Positions 51,000 through 58,600 of a DNA stretch of 64,000 nt are shown here, one piece after another (positions within the stretch are counted from its first letter, which is position 1; each line of letters starts with the position of its first letter). Position numbers and translations under genes: made by a program. The notes under the pieces were generated by a model, which had not been told where the DNA came from, made no database searches, and saw nothing but the letters and a program-made list of their open reading frames with translations. Source of the DNA: Sphingobacterium sp. xlx-96. Its GTDB lineage: Bacteria > Bacteroidota > Bacteroidia > Sphingobacteriales > Sphingobacteriaceae. The stretch lies in NCBI RefSeq assembly GCF_011007365.1, contig NZ_WFKM01000001.1, positions 248,001 through 312,000 on the forward strand. Direction: 5' to 3'.

Positions 51000-51620
51000 A
51001 TGGATAAAAAAGAAGTAATAGAATTAAAAATAAATCCTGATTTAGGTTTAGATGTCAATGTGATTTCAATAGTTGATGACCCTGCTGTTGAAAGTAATTT
51101 CATAGCATTTTCAAAATTAAAAGAACCTGTTAGGCAGACTTTTAATTTTGAAAAAATGGAATTATTGGGTGTAGCAATGAAACCTGATGTACTTATACCT
51201 AGGGAAGGTGGTAAAGAGGTGTTTTTTTCAAAAGAAACAATTAGGACTGCATCAATAAATTATTTCAAACAAGGTTATCAAACCAAAATAAACCTACAGC
51301 ATAGCAATACATTTATCACAGCTACTGTATTTCAATCATTTATCACAGATTCAAAATTAGGTGTTAAAGCACCTGAAGCATTTGGTGAATTACCTGAAGG
51401 GACTTGGATTGTTGGATTAGCTTTAGATAAAACAGCACCTGAAAGTGCCAAAGTATGGGAGTTAATAAAGAATAATGTGTTTAAAGGATTTTCCATTGAA
51501 GGCTACTTTATTGAACAATATGAGAAGATGAATAAGGTTACAGAAGATACTTTATTGAACGCTTATAAGGAATTGGAAATTGAATTAGATGGTATTATTG
51601 AAAAATATAATATCAAATAA
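51000..51620 (+). CDS. Prohead protease, XkdF-like
   Basis: 206 residues. 'SIVDDPAVESNFIAFSK' is the N-terminal sign of the XkdF-like phage proteases; the later 'INLQHS' and 'FKGFSIEGYF' supply a His and Ser likely to be catalytic, as in herpes-type prohead proteases (U35/S78). Such enzymes cut the scaffold during capsid maturation. It starts the head module and is followed, after its own motif, by the scaffold-like gene and the capsid gene, which supports the call. Confidence 0.7.
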   Translation: MDKKEVIELKINPDLGLDVNVISIVDDPAVESNFIAFSKLKEPVRQTFNFEKMELLGVAMKPDVLIPREGGKEVFFSKETIRTASINYFKQGYQTKINLQHSNTFITATVFQSFITDSKLGVKAPEAFGELPEGTWIVGLALDKTAPESAKVWELIKNNVFKGFSIEGYFIEQYEKMNKVTEDTLLNAYKELEIELDGIIEKYNIK

Positions 51621-51626
51621 TTGTCA

Positions 51627-51637
51627 CTAATATTTAT
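51627..51637 (+). promoter_or_regulatory. Phage promoter-like motif
   Basis: CTAATATTTAT, 16 nt before the ATG at 51654, soon after the protease stop with no terminator between them. Confidence 0.5.
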
Positions 51638-51653
51638 TGGAAAAGAAGAAAAT

Positions 51654-52280
51654 ATGTTTAAAAATTTATCAGAAAAATTAAATAAGGTATTAAAGTTTTC
51701 TAAAGAATCTTTTAAATCTTCTACAATCAAAGGTACTAATACTAAAGTTGAATATGGTATTGAAGGTGCTGAAGCTGTAACATCAGGTGATGGGCAAAAT
51801 CAACCTTTAGCGGATGGTGAACATGAATTAGATAATGGTGAAAAAATTACTGTAGCAGGTGGTTTAGTTACCAAAATTGAAAATGCACCTGAAGAAGATA
51901 AAGGTGAAGTTTTATTAGAATCTGAAGATGAAAATGCACCTGAAGAAGTATTAGCTGTTGAAGCACCTGATGGTGAAATAGTGCCTTTAGATGAAGCGAT
52001 TGAAGAAGGTATTGTTGATATCCCTGTAGTTGAAGAAGAAAAATTATCTGAAGATAAGGATTCAAAGATTACAGAATTAGAAGCAAAGATTGCAGAATTA
52101 GAAAAACAATTAAATGAAAAGTTTTCTGCATTACCAACAAAAGAAGATTTAGAAGGATTCAAAAAAGAATTCTTGAATCAATTAAAAACAACACCTGCAC
52201 AATTCTCAGAAGTGAAGGTAGAAGAAGAGCCAACTAATAAATGGTTAGCAATGGCAAGATTAAAAAATAAAAATAATTAA
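51654..52280 (+). CDS. Scaffold-like protein
   Basis: 208 residues from the ATG at 51654; a TTG at 51621 lies upstream of the motif. The middle is strongly acidic ('EEDKGEVLLESEDENAPEE'), and the end is a coiled coil ('ITELEAKIAELEKQLNEKF') with a short basic tail. Together with its place between protease and capsid genes this fits a scaffold. Proline and alanine pairs ('NAPEE') recur three times. The family is not recognised. Confidence 0.6.
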   Translation: MFKNLSEKLNKVLKFSKESFKSSTIKGTNTKVEYGIEGAEAVTSGDGQNQPLADGEHELDNGEKITVAGGLVTKIENAPEEDKGEVLLESEDENAPEEVLAVEAPDGEIVPLDEAIEEGIVDIPVVEEEKLSEDKDSKITELEAKIAELEKQLNEKFSALPTKEDLEGFKKEFLNQLKTTPAQFSEVKVEEEPTNKWLAMARLKNKNN

Positions 52281-52282
52281 AA

Positions 52283-53200
52283 ATGGGATATAATATTAAT
52301 ACTCTAGCTGATAGAATTTTAGCTAGTGAAAACTTAGAAAAATTTTTTACAGAATCAATTTTAGGTGGTCAAACTTTGGATTTTTTATCTGACCACGGTT
52401 CAGTATCTGAAGCACCTTTAAATACAACTTCAGACATTAACATGATGAAAAATACATTGGTATGGCAAGATGGTAAAGTTGCAAAATTAGCTGAATTAGG
52501 TTCTACTGAATTGACACAAGCATCTGTATATGTTGCACCAATTGGATTTAAACAAGCTTATGATTCATTAGCATTACAATCTAAATTTTCAGGTGAAGTT
52601 TTGAAAAATAAGAAAAAATCTAAACAAACTGATGATTTGATGTTTGGTGAAGCGATTGTTGAAGATGTTACCAATTTAAATAAAAAAGATGTAGAAAAAT
52701 TGGTGTGGTCAGGTGATAAATCAATTGTTGATACAAATGATAACATGCGTTTTGCTGATGGATTTTTAACTCAATTGAAAACAGGTACATATGATTTATC
52801 TGCTATTACAGGTGCTAATATTGTTGAAAAAATAATGAATGCATACATTGAAATGCCTTCAGAAGTTACAGGTGCTGATGATTTCCGTGTGTTTATTGGT
52901 ACTAAAGAATACAAAGCATACCGTGCAAAAATTACTGACTTGAATTTATTTAATGCAGGTGAAAAAGATGATGTATTTGGTACTTCAGCAAAATTCCATG
53001 TAGTAGATGGTTTGGATAATTCAGGTAAGGTTGTTTTAGCACGTGCAAGAAACTTGCAAGTAAAGACAGACTATGAAGGTGCTAATGTTCAAATTGAAGC
53101 ATTCTATGTACAGAATGATGATGAAATGAAGATTAGAGGAAGATTTGGATTAGGTATGAAACCTATTTTCATCCAAGAAATTGGTGTATTATCTATCTAA
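52283..53200 (+). CDS. Major capsid protein (putative)
   Basis: 305 residues, close to the usual length for HK97-like capsids after removal of a delta domain. It begins 2 nt after the scaffold stop. 'YVAPIGFKQAYDSLALQSKF' looks like an E-loop, 'IVEKIMNAYIEMPSEV' and 'FRVFIGTKEYKAYRAKI' like the A-domain, and 'KIRGRFGLGMKPIFIQEIGVL' like the end of the P-domain. I call it by context and composition. It is followed by a strong terminator, as often after highly expressed capsid genes. Confidence 0.75.
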   Translation: MGYNINTLADRILASENLEKFFTESILGGQTLDFLSDHGSVSEAPLNTTSDINMMKNTLVWQDGKVAKLAELGSTELTQASVYVAPIGFKQAYDSLALQSKFSGEVLKNKKKSKQTDDLMFGEAIVEDVTNLNKKDVEKLVWSGDKSIVDTNDNMRFADGFLTQLKTGTYDLSAITGANIVEKIMNAYIEMPSEVTGADDFRVFIGTKEYKAYRAKITDLNLFNAGEKDDVFGTSAKFHVVDGLDNSGKVVLARARNLQVKTDYEGANVQIEAFYVQNDDEMKIRGRFGLGMKPIFIQEIGVLSI

Positions 53201-53223
53201 TAAATAATAAAAGAGAGAATAAG

Positions 53224-53253
53224 AAGGTGGTGAAAATATCATCACCTTTTTTT
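53224..53253 (+). terminator. Terminator after the capsid gene
   Basis: AGGTGGTGA and TCATCACCT pair; TTTTTTT follows. Confidence 0.85.
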
Positions 53254-53278
53254 AAATAAATAAAAAATATATAAAAAT

Positions 53279-53803
53279 ATGAATTGTGAATCAATTAATC
53301 CTTTTGTTGCTAGTTGTGGTGAAGACCTTAGAGCAGGTACAAAAGCGGTATATATATTAGCCTATAAAGATGCTGAAAAAGTAACAGGTAGCACCAAAAT
53401 ATATGCTGAATCAGCTACAGGTGTTATAAATGAAATAGGTTTGAAAGAGACTAAGAAATTTGCAAAAGTAGATTTTCATTCTAAATCAGAAGCAATAACA
53501 GAAACTGCATCAATGGGTGAAAATGGAATATTAACAGAAACTGCAACATTTGCAGGTGTGATAAATGGATTTAATAAGGAATCATTAGCATTAGTTAAGT
53601 CTTTGTTAGGACAGGATGTAATTATACTTGCTGAATTAGGTTCAGGTAAATATAGTGTTATTGGTGTAGATGGTGGATTTAAATTAACTGAAGCAGTAGG
53701 TACACATAATGCAACAGATTCAAATAGAGCATTATCTTTTGCAGGTGATGTTTATGGTGGAGTTAAAGAAGTTGATGGTACTATAGTACCAACTTTAATC
53801 TAA
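53279..53803 (+). CDS. Major tail (tube) protein, putative
   Basis: 174 residues. The protein has alternating strands and glycine turns ('KAVYILAYKDAEKVTGSTKIY', 'IILAELGSGKYSVIGVDGGF') and ends 'ALSFAGDVYGGVKEVDGTI'. That type and size, with its own transcription unit next to the capsid gene, fits a siphovirus tail tube. It has no TTAATATTTAT motif upstream, only AT-rich sequence. The family is not certain. Confidence 0.6.
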   Translation: MNCESINPFVASCGEDLRAGTKAVYILAYKDAEKVTGSTKIYAESATGVINEIGLKETKKFAKVDFHSKSEAITETASMGENGILTETATFAGVINGFNKESLALVKSLLGQDVIILAELGSGKYSVIGVDGGFKLTEAVGTHNATDSNRALSFAGDVYGGVKEVDGTIVPTLI

Positions 53804-53825
53804 CTATAATTAAAATAGAGTTGTT

Positions 53826-53853
53826 AAGGCTATCCAATAGGGTAGCCTTTTTT
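53826..53853 (+). terminator. Terminator after the tail-tube gene
   Basis: AAGGCTATCC and GGGTAGCCTT pair around AATA; T's follow. Confidence 0.85.
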
Positions 53854-53858
53854 CATGC

Positions 53859-53869
53859 TTAATATTTAT
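53859..53869 (+). promoter_or_regulatory. Phage promoter-like motif
   Basis: TTAATATTTAT, 13 nt before the ATG at 53883. Confidence 0.55.
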
Positions 53870-53882
53870 CGGAAAGAAGAAG

Positions 53883-54218
53883 ATGATAATTGATTTAGGT
53901 AGAGATAAAAATAGGTTATACATACCAATTTTGAATAGAGCTGATTTAGTGGGCTACATAAAAGCTGATATTACAGATACGGCTACAAATGAAAGCAATA
54001 GGTATATCATTTTTCCTTCAGAAATAAATAATAGATATATAGCATTAGGTTTACCAATGCTTACCAAAACAGGTATTTATCTATTAAAAATAATAGATGG
54101 AGGGGATGAATTATATAAAGGTTTTCTAAGGGTTATTGATAGCACAAATAAAGAAGAAATAAAAACACCTGAATTATCATCAGATGAAAATAAAATAAAA
54201 TTTTATGATGGAAAATAG
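53883..54218 (+). CDS. Small virion-module protein of unknown function
   Basis: 111 residues, mainly strands ('NRLYIPILNRADLVGYIKADITD', 'YIALGLPMLTKTGIYLLKIIDGG') and a charged end. It overlaps the portal gene by 14 nt, so the two are translated together. A small beta domain of this kind could be a head-decoration or fibre-chaperone, but I do not recognise it. Confidence 0.5.
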   Translation: MIIDLGRDKNRLYIPILNRADLVGYIKADITDTATNESNRYIIFPSEINNRYIALGLPMLTKTGIYLLKIIDGGDELYKGFLRVIDSTNKEEIKTPELSSDENKIKFYDGK

Positions 54219-56082
54219 AGGTGATATAAATATACATATAGAGAAATTTGTTAAAAATATAACTCCACAACCAATTGAGCCAAAAGAATCAAATGGTGAT
54301 AAGATGATTAAATGGGGTATAGATAATCTATATCCAAATTTTTTGATTGAAATATCTAAAAAGAGTGCCTTACATGGTGCTATACTTCAGACTAAATCAA
54401 ATTATATTTTTTCTGATGGTGTTATTAATAAAGAATCAGGTGAAATAATAGGGGATGATATACAAGTTAATGAAGATGATAATTTATCTGAATTGGTAAA
54501 AAAATGTATAAATGATGCTGTTGTTTTTGGTGGTTTTGCTGTGAAAGTTGAATTTAATGCTTTGGGTGAACCTTTGTATTATTACCATGTACCATTTCAT
54601 CATGTAAGGGCAAATAAATCTAAAAGTAAATTCTTTGTGAATGATGATTGGTTTAATTTTCCACGTACTTATTTCACTTATGAAAAGTATAATGTATTTA
54701 AAAATGAAGATTTTCAACCAAAGATTTTTTATTTCAATAGCTATAATATTTCAGTAAACAATGTCTATGTAGAACCTGATTATAACTGCATTGAAGATGT
54801 AGTTACAGATATGTTAATCAGTAAGTTATTCAAAAATTCAATTGCAAATGGTTTTTCTGTAGGTAAGGTAATTACAGTACTTGGTGCTATTCCTGATGAG
54901 CAAACAAAGAACAGGGCAACAGCTAAATTTAAAGATGTCTTCAACGGTGTTGATGGGGAAAATTTTATGTTGCAGTGGGCAACAAATAAAGACCAAAAAA
55001 CAGAAATAGATACAATACCTGCTGATGATTATGCATCTAAAGTTGTTGAAATAGTTAAGAAAACAGAAAGAAATATATTATCTGCACATAGTGCTACATC
55101 AAGTCAACTTTTTGGAATTGAAAAAGAAGGTAGTTTAGGTAATGCAACAGAATTAGAGAATGCATATTTATTATTTAAAAATAATTATGTAAAAGATAAA
55201 AGAATTGAAATAGTTTCTGCATTCAATAAATTATTTAAATCAGATGAAAGATTACCCAAAATTGATTTAAAGGATAAAGAAGTACTATTCAAGAAGACTT
55301 TAGAATCTAGCACTAAAGAAAAAGTATTTACAATCAATGAATTAAGAGCAATTGAAGGTGCTGAACCTATTGAAGGTGGTGATGTATTCATTACTTCAAA
55401 TAGTAATACATTCACTATTTCACCAACAAATGCACCTGCAAATTCAACATTTTCTAAAAAAAAAGATGATGATGAAGTAGAAGGTTATTTTGCTACACCT
55501 GAAGATTTTGAAAAAGTAAAACACCTTGGTAATAACAAAGATGAATTTATATTGATTGGTGAATCAAAATTTAGTTCATGTGGTGAATATCACTTTGCAA
55601 GTACTTATTCAAGCATTGAAGAATATTTATTAGACAATAAAATAAATGAATTGACAATTGATGAAGCATCAGCAAAGATTTCAAATGAATTAGGTTATTC
55701 AGTATCAAAATCTGATGTACAGACAAGTATTGATTTACTTAAAAATGCAGGTTTGATTGACGTTAAGATTAATACACAAAACAACAAAATGTGGACTGCA
55801 CCAAGTTTAATTAACAATGCTAATAAGATTGAAATTTATTATGATTATGTAAAGAGACCTGAAGCAGATGGTGCAATCAAAATACCTACCACTAGACATT
55901 TTTGTGAATCAATTATTGATTCTGATAAGTATTTTTCAATGGCTGATATACAATCATTTTCTGCTGTTTTGGGGTATGATGTAATGAAATTTGGCGGTGG
56001 TTATTGGAAAAATAAGAACACAGGAGAAGTTAACAGGCATTGTAGGCATGAATTTAAGCCTGTGAGAGTTTATAAAAAATAA
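54205..56082 (+). CDS. Portal protein fused to a MuF-like C-terminal domain
   Basis: 625 residues. The first 400 residues have the layout of phage portals: 'WGIDNLYPNFLIEISKKSALHGAIL', 'CINDAVVFGGFAVKVEFNALG', 'FHHVRA', and 'SATSSQLFGIEKEGSLGNATELE' near 300-320. After a Ser/Asn/Thr linker comes a region 'SKFSSCGEYHFASTY' and then 'TTRHFCESIIDSDKYFSMADI' to 'RHCRHEFKPVRVY', which looks like the C-terminal Cys/His region of MuF-type minor head proteins. The portal forms the dodecamer through which DNA enters. In most phages the two are separate genes. Start: either of two ATGs at 54205/54208. Confidence 0.8.
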   Translation: MMENRGDINIHIEKFVKNITPQPIEPKESNGDKMIKWGIDNLYPNFLIEISKKSALHGAILQTKSNYIFSDGVINKESGEIIGDDIQVNEDDNLSELVKKCINDAVVFGGFAVKVEFNALGEPLYYYHVPFHHVRANKSKSKFFVNDDWFNFPRTYFTYEKYNVFKNEDFQPKIFYFNSYNISVNNVYVEPDYNCIEDVVTDMLISKLFKNSIANGFSVGKVITVLGAIPDEQTKNRATAKFKDVFNGVDGENFMLQWATNKDQKTEIDTIPADDYASKVVEIVKKTERNILSAHSATSSQLFGIEKEGSLGNATELENAYLLFKNNYVKDKRIEIVSAFNKLFKSDERLPKIDLKDKEVLFKKTLESSTKEKVFTINELRAIEGAEPIEGGDVFITSNSNTFTISPTNAPANSTFSKKKDDDEVEGYFATPEDFEKVKHLGNNKDEFILIGESKFSSCGEYHFASTYSSIEEYLLDNKINELTIDEASAKISNELGYSVSKSDVQTSIDLLKNAGLIDVKINTQNNKMWTAPSLINNANKIEIYYDYVKRPEADGAIKIPTTRHFCESIIDSDKYFSMADIQSFSAVLGYDVMKFGGGYWKNKNTGEVNRHCRHEFKPVRVYKK

Positions 56083-56087
56083 AAGAT

Positions 56088-56627
56088 ATGAAAGTTTATT
56101 TAATAAATATATATGATATAAAAAGCAATTCAATAGTAGCATCAAATACTGATGATAACATATTATTGTTTGCACTTAATGAAGTAACTGATTTAGAATT
56201 GCAACCATTAATAGGTGAAAAGTATTTAAAAAAACTTAATACAGGTGTTGATAAAGGTACATTAACAAATAAAGATAAAGAGGTAATAAAAGATGTAATT
56301 AAACCTTTTTTGATTTATGGTACTGTAGCTTATGCATTACCTTATTTGCACAATAAAGTAAATAATAAAGGTGTAAATGTATCAACAGATGCAACATTAA
56401 CAGCAAAGAGTAGTAAAGAAGTTGATTCATTCCAACAACTGATAATGCTAAAATTTGATAGTTATAAAAAAAGGCTAATAGATTATTTTAAAAGTGATAA
56501 TGATGAAGAAACAAATACTAATGTACAAGCAGATACAACATCTGCAAGCATGGGTATTTTCATCCCTGATAGAATTGATATAAGTGAACATTTATACAAT
56601 AGTCAGGCAAATAAAACAAGGTGGTAA
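56088..56627 (+). CDS. Head-tail connector (DUF6712-like)
   Basis: 179 residues. The N-terminal 'LFALNEVTDLELQPLIGEKYLKKL' and the following helical 'VIKPFLIYGTVAYALPYLHN' with 'KEVDSFQQLIMLKFDSYKKRLIDYF' are typical of the adaptor-like proteins next to portals in Bacteroidota phages. It would sit under the portal to join head and tail. The gene starts 5 nt after the portal stop. The family name is from memory of pattern. Confidence 0.55.
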   Translation: MKVYLINIYDIKSNSIVASNTDDNILLFALNEVTDLELQPLIGEKYLKKLNTGVDKGTLTNKDKEVIKDVIKPFLIYGTVAYALPYLHNKVNNKGVNVSTDATLTAKSSKEVDSFQQLIMLKFDSYKKRLIDYFKSDNDEETNTNVQADTTSASMGIFIPDRIDISEHLYNSQANKTRW

Positions 56628-56630
56628 GGT

Positions 56631-57056
56631 ATGATTAGAGGGTTAAAATATATAAGAGATGTTGTAAATAATTATTGGGTTAACCACAACATGATAAATA
56701 CAATAAAATTTGGTGACACAGACAATTTAAGCATATATAAAGATTTACATTATCCTTTATTGAATTACAATTATTTGGATTCTAACTATAAAGCAGGTAT
56801 GCAAAATACTGCAAGATTTGAATTTTATGTGATGGATTTAACAGATGCTGATGATATTGAAATGGATTTTGAAATTGTAGCTAACATGAATGAAATAGCA
56901 AATGATTTTTTGAAATGGTTGGAAAATCATGATGACATAGAGATACAACCAAATGTATCAATAGTACCTTTTTCTGATTCATTTGGTGATAGGGTATCAG
57001 GGGTTGCATTTACAGTTACCTTCAATGTATTTAGAAACAATTGCAGTTTTTTATAA
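56631..57056 (+). CDS. Tail completion / terminator-like protein
   Basis: 141 residues, starting 3 nt after the connector gene. The pattern of a helix ('GLKYIRDVVNNYWVNHNMI'), then strands ('TARFEFYVMDLTDADDI', 'DRVSGVAFTVTFNVFRNN') and a helix between them ('EIANDFLKWLENHD'), is that of tail completion proteins such as lambda gpU. Context next to the connector supports it. Confidence 0.5.
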   Translation: MIRGLKYIRDVVNNYWVNHNMINTIKFGDTDNLSIYKDLHYPLLNYNYLDSNYKAGMQNTARFEFYVMDLTDADDIEMDFEIVANMNEIANDFLKWLENHDDIEIQPNVSIVPFSDSFGDRVSGVAFTVTFNVFRNNCSFL

Positions 57057-57079
57057 AAAAATAAGCAATAGAGATTTTG

Positions 57080-57110
57080 CCCTTTACCATTAGATAGGTA
57101 AGGGGTTTTT
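57080..57110 (+). terminator. Terminator before the lysis cassette
   Basis: CCCTTTACC and GGTAAGGGG pair and TTTTTT follows. Confidence 0.75.
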
Positions 57111-57123
57111 TATTAAATGAAAT

Positions 57124-57546
57124 ATGAAATACTTAATATTATTCATCCTGCTGTTATTGTCAGGATGTAAAGTAAATAAAGAAACCTTAACCAACATACA
57201 AGAACAAAAGAGGGTTGAAATAGATGTAAAAACTAAAACTGATTCATTGTTTTCTATCAAAAATTGGAGTAATTCAAACCTGATTTATGAAGAACAATAT
57301 GATAGTGTAGGTAGAATTACAAAGAAAATTTACACAACAAAAAATGAAACAGGTAAGGAGCAGGTAAAACAAGTGAAAACAGATTTGAATGTATCTGTTA
57401 AAGATTCATTAGCTACTAAAATAGAACATGAAGAGGTGATAAAAAAAGATAGTAAGCCAATTCTTTCAAATTTATTACCTACCTATTTTTGGCTGATTGT
57501 GGTGGTTATACTAATCTTTATCTACATCAAATTTAAACCCTTTTAA
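57124..57546 (+). CDS. Unimolecular spanin (u-spanin), putative
   Basis: 140 residues. The N-terminus is a lipoprotein signal with lipobox LSGC (Cys15), and a single membrane helix closes the protein ('YFWLIVVVILIFIYIKF', about 121-137). Between them is a charged, strand-like stretch ('EEQYDSVGRITKKIYTTKNE'). A protein anchored in the outer membrane by a lipid and in the inner membrane by a C-terminal helix is just the layout of T1 gp11-type spanins, which fuse the two membranes in the last step of lysis. It directly precedes the endolysin and holin genes. Confidence 0.75.
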   Translation: MKYLILFILLLLSGCKVNKETLTNIQEQKRVEIDVKTKTDSLFSIKNWSNSNLIYEEQYDSVGRITKKIYTTKNETGKEQVKQVKTDLNVSVKDSLATKIEHEEVIKKDSKPILSNLLPTYFWLIVVVILIFIYIKFKPF

Positions 57547-57573
57547 GGCACTTTAATAATACCAATGTAAAGT
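57547..57573 (+). terminator. Weak hairpin after the spanin gene
   Basis: CACTTTA and TAAAGTG pair across a long loop; there is no T-run, so it may be only a processing hairpin. Confidence 0.35.
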
Positions 57574-57615
57574 GTTGATTCCTGAATAATAATCTATCTG
57601 AAGGCTTGTAAGAAG

Positions 57616-57626
57616 CTAATATTTAT
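57616..57626 (+). promoter_or_regulatory. Phage promoter-like motif before the endolysin
   Basis: CTAATATTTAT, 12 nt before the ATG at 57639. A CCTGAATAATAAT at 57581 upstream is shared with 27661. Confidence 0.5.
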
Positions 57627-57638
57627 CCATAAAGATAT

Positions 57639-58157
57639 ATGGATAAGAGATTAGAATTTGCTGATAAAATATCATTAGAAAGGATAGATAAACTACATCC
57701 AATTATAAGAAATGAAGTAAAGGAATTGTATTTAACAATCAATTTTGCATTACCAAAGGGTGTAAGATTGAGAATTAGCCAAGGACTAAGAAGTATTAGT
57801 GAGCAAGATGCATTGTATGCACAAGGTAGGACAACCAAAGGTAAGATAGTAACTAATGCAAAAGGTGGTAGCAGCTGGCATAACTATGGATTAGCTTTTG
57901 ATTTTGTTTTGTTGTATGATAAAGACCTAAATGGAACATTTGAAACTGCTAGTTGGGATGAAAACAAGTATTGGATGCAGGTAGTAAATGAATTCAAAAA
58001 ACATGGCTATGCATGGGGGGGGGATTGGAGATTTAAAGATAGCCCACATTTTGAGAAAGCATTTGGTTTATCTACTGCTACAGCTATGAGCAGAATGAAA
58101 GCAGGTGATGTATTGTATGACAACAACACCACATACATTAATATAAATAAAATATGA
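57639..58157 (+). CDS. M15-family peptidase, endolysin
   Basis: 172 residues. The zinc ligands are His81 and Asp88 in 'SSWHNYGLAFD' and His137 in 'DSPHFE', as in the VanY/L-alanyl-D-glutamate peptidases of phages. 'RISQGLRSISEQDALYAQGR' is the typical region before the site. It cuts peptide stems of peptidoglycan at lysis. There is no signal peptide, so it needs the holin next to it. The end has a helical stretch and 'GDVLYDNNTTYI' of unclear role. It overlaps the holin gene by 4 nt (ATGA). Confidence 0.85.
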   Translation: MDKRLEFADKISLERIDKLHPIIRNEVKELYLTINFALPKGVRLRISQGLRSISEQDALYAQGRTTKGKIVTNAKGGSSWHNYGLAFDFVLLYDKDLNGTFETASWDENKYWMQVVNEFKKHGYAWGGDWRFKDSPHFEKAFGLSTATAMSRMKAGDVLYDNNTTYININKI

Positions 58158-58600
58158 TAGAGGGGATAGAAGAAGCATTTAACCAATTCATCACTTCATC
58201 ATTTGTGACTAAGTTATTATTATTTATTTCTGCATTTTTTGCCCCTGTATGGGAATTATATATTCTATTGATGTTTTTGGTGATAGTTGATTATTTGATT
58301 GATTTGGGGGTATGGATGCTGAAAGAATGGAAAAGTAAAAGATGTTGGGAGATTACCCAACCATTTGTAATTAAAGTCATAATGTATTCAATTTTGGTTA
58401 TAACTGTTAATGCAGTGCAACAGCACCTGATTAAAGAAGCATTTGATTTTTTTAAACTAATTATTGCTATACCTATAACTGCACAACTAATTGAAATTGT
58501 TGGTACAGTTGAAAGAACAACAGGGATTGCATTAGTTGATAAGGTGAAAGATTATTTATCAAATTGGATAGGTAATAAAGAGTCTAAAAAGGAAGATTAG
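58154..58600 (+). CDS. Holin-like membrane protein
   Basis: 148 residues with three to four membrane helices ('KLLLFISAFFAPVWELYILLMFLVIVDYL', 'FVIKVIMYSILVITVNAV', 'FFKLIIAIPITAQLIEIV'). The layout with 'DLGVWMLKEWKSKRCWEITQ' resembles the phage holin families of Bacteroidota that stand next to M15 endolysins. It would open the inner membrane for the endolysin. The tail is charged (KESKKED). Confidence 0.7.
   Translation: MIEGIEEAFNQFITSSFVTKLLLFISAFFAPVWELYILLMFLVIVDYLIDLGVWMLKEWKSKRCWEITQPFVIKVIMYSILVITVNAVQQHLIKEAFDFFKLIIAIPITAQLIEIVGTVERTTGIALVDKVKDYLSNWIGNKESKKED

Noticed and set aside
51800..52162. Minus-strand frames within the scaffold-like gene
   Set aside because: Low-complexity Ser-rich and Leu/His/Gln-rich shadows of the acidic repeats on the other strand.
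34647..57626. TTAATATTTAT motif as a ribosome-binding element only
   Set aside because: It lies too far upstream at some genes and often directly after terminators, so a promoter role is more likely, though not proven.
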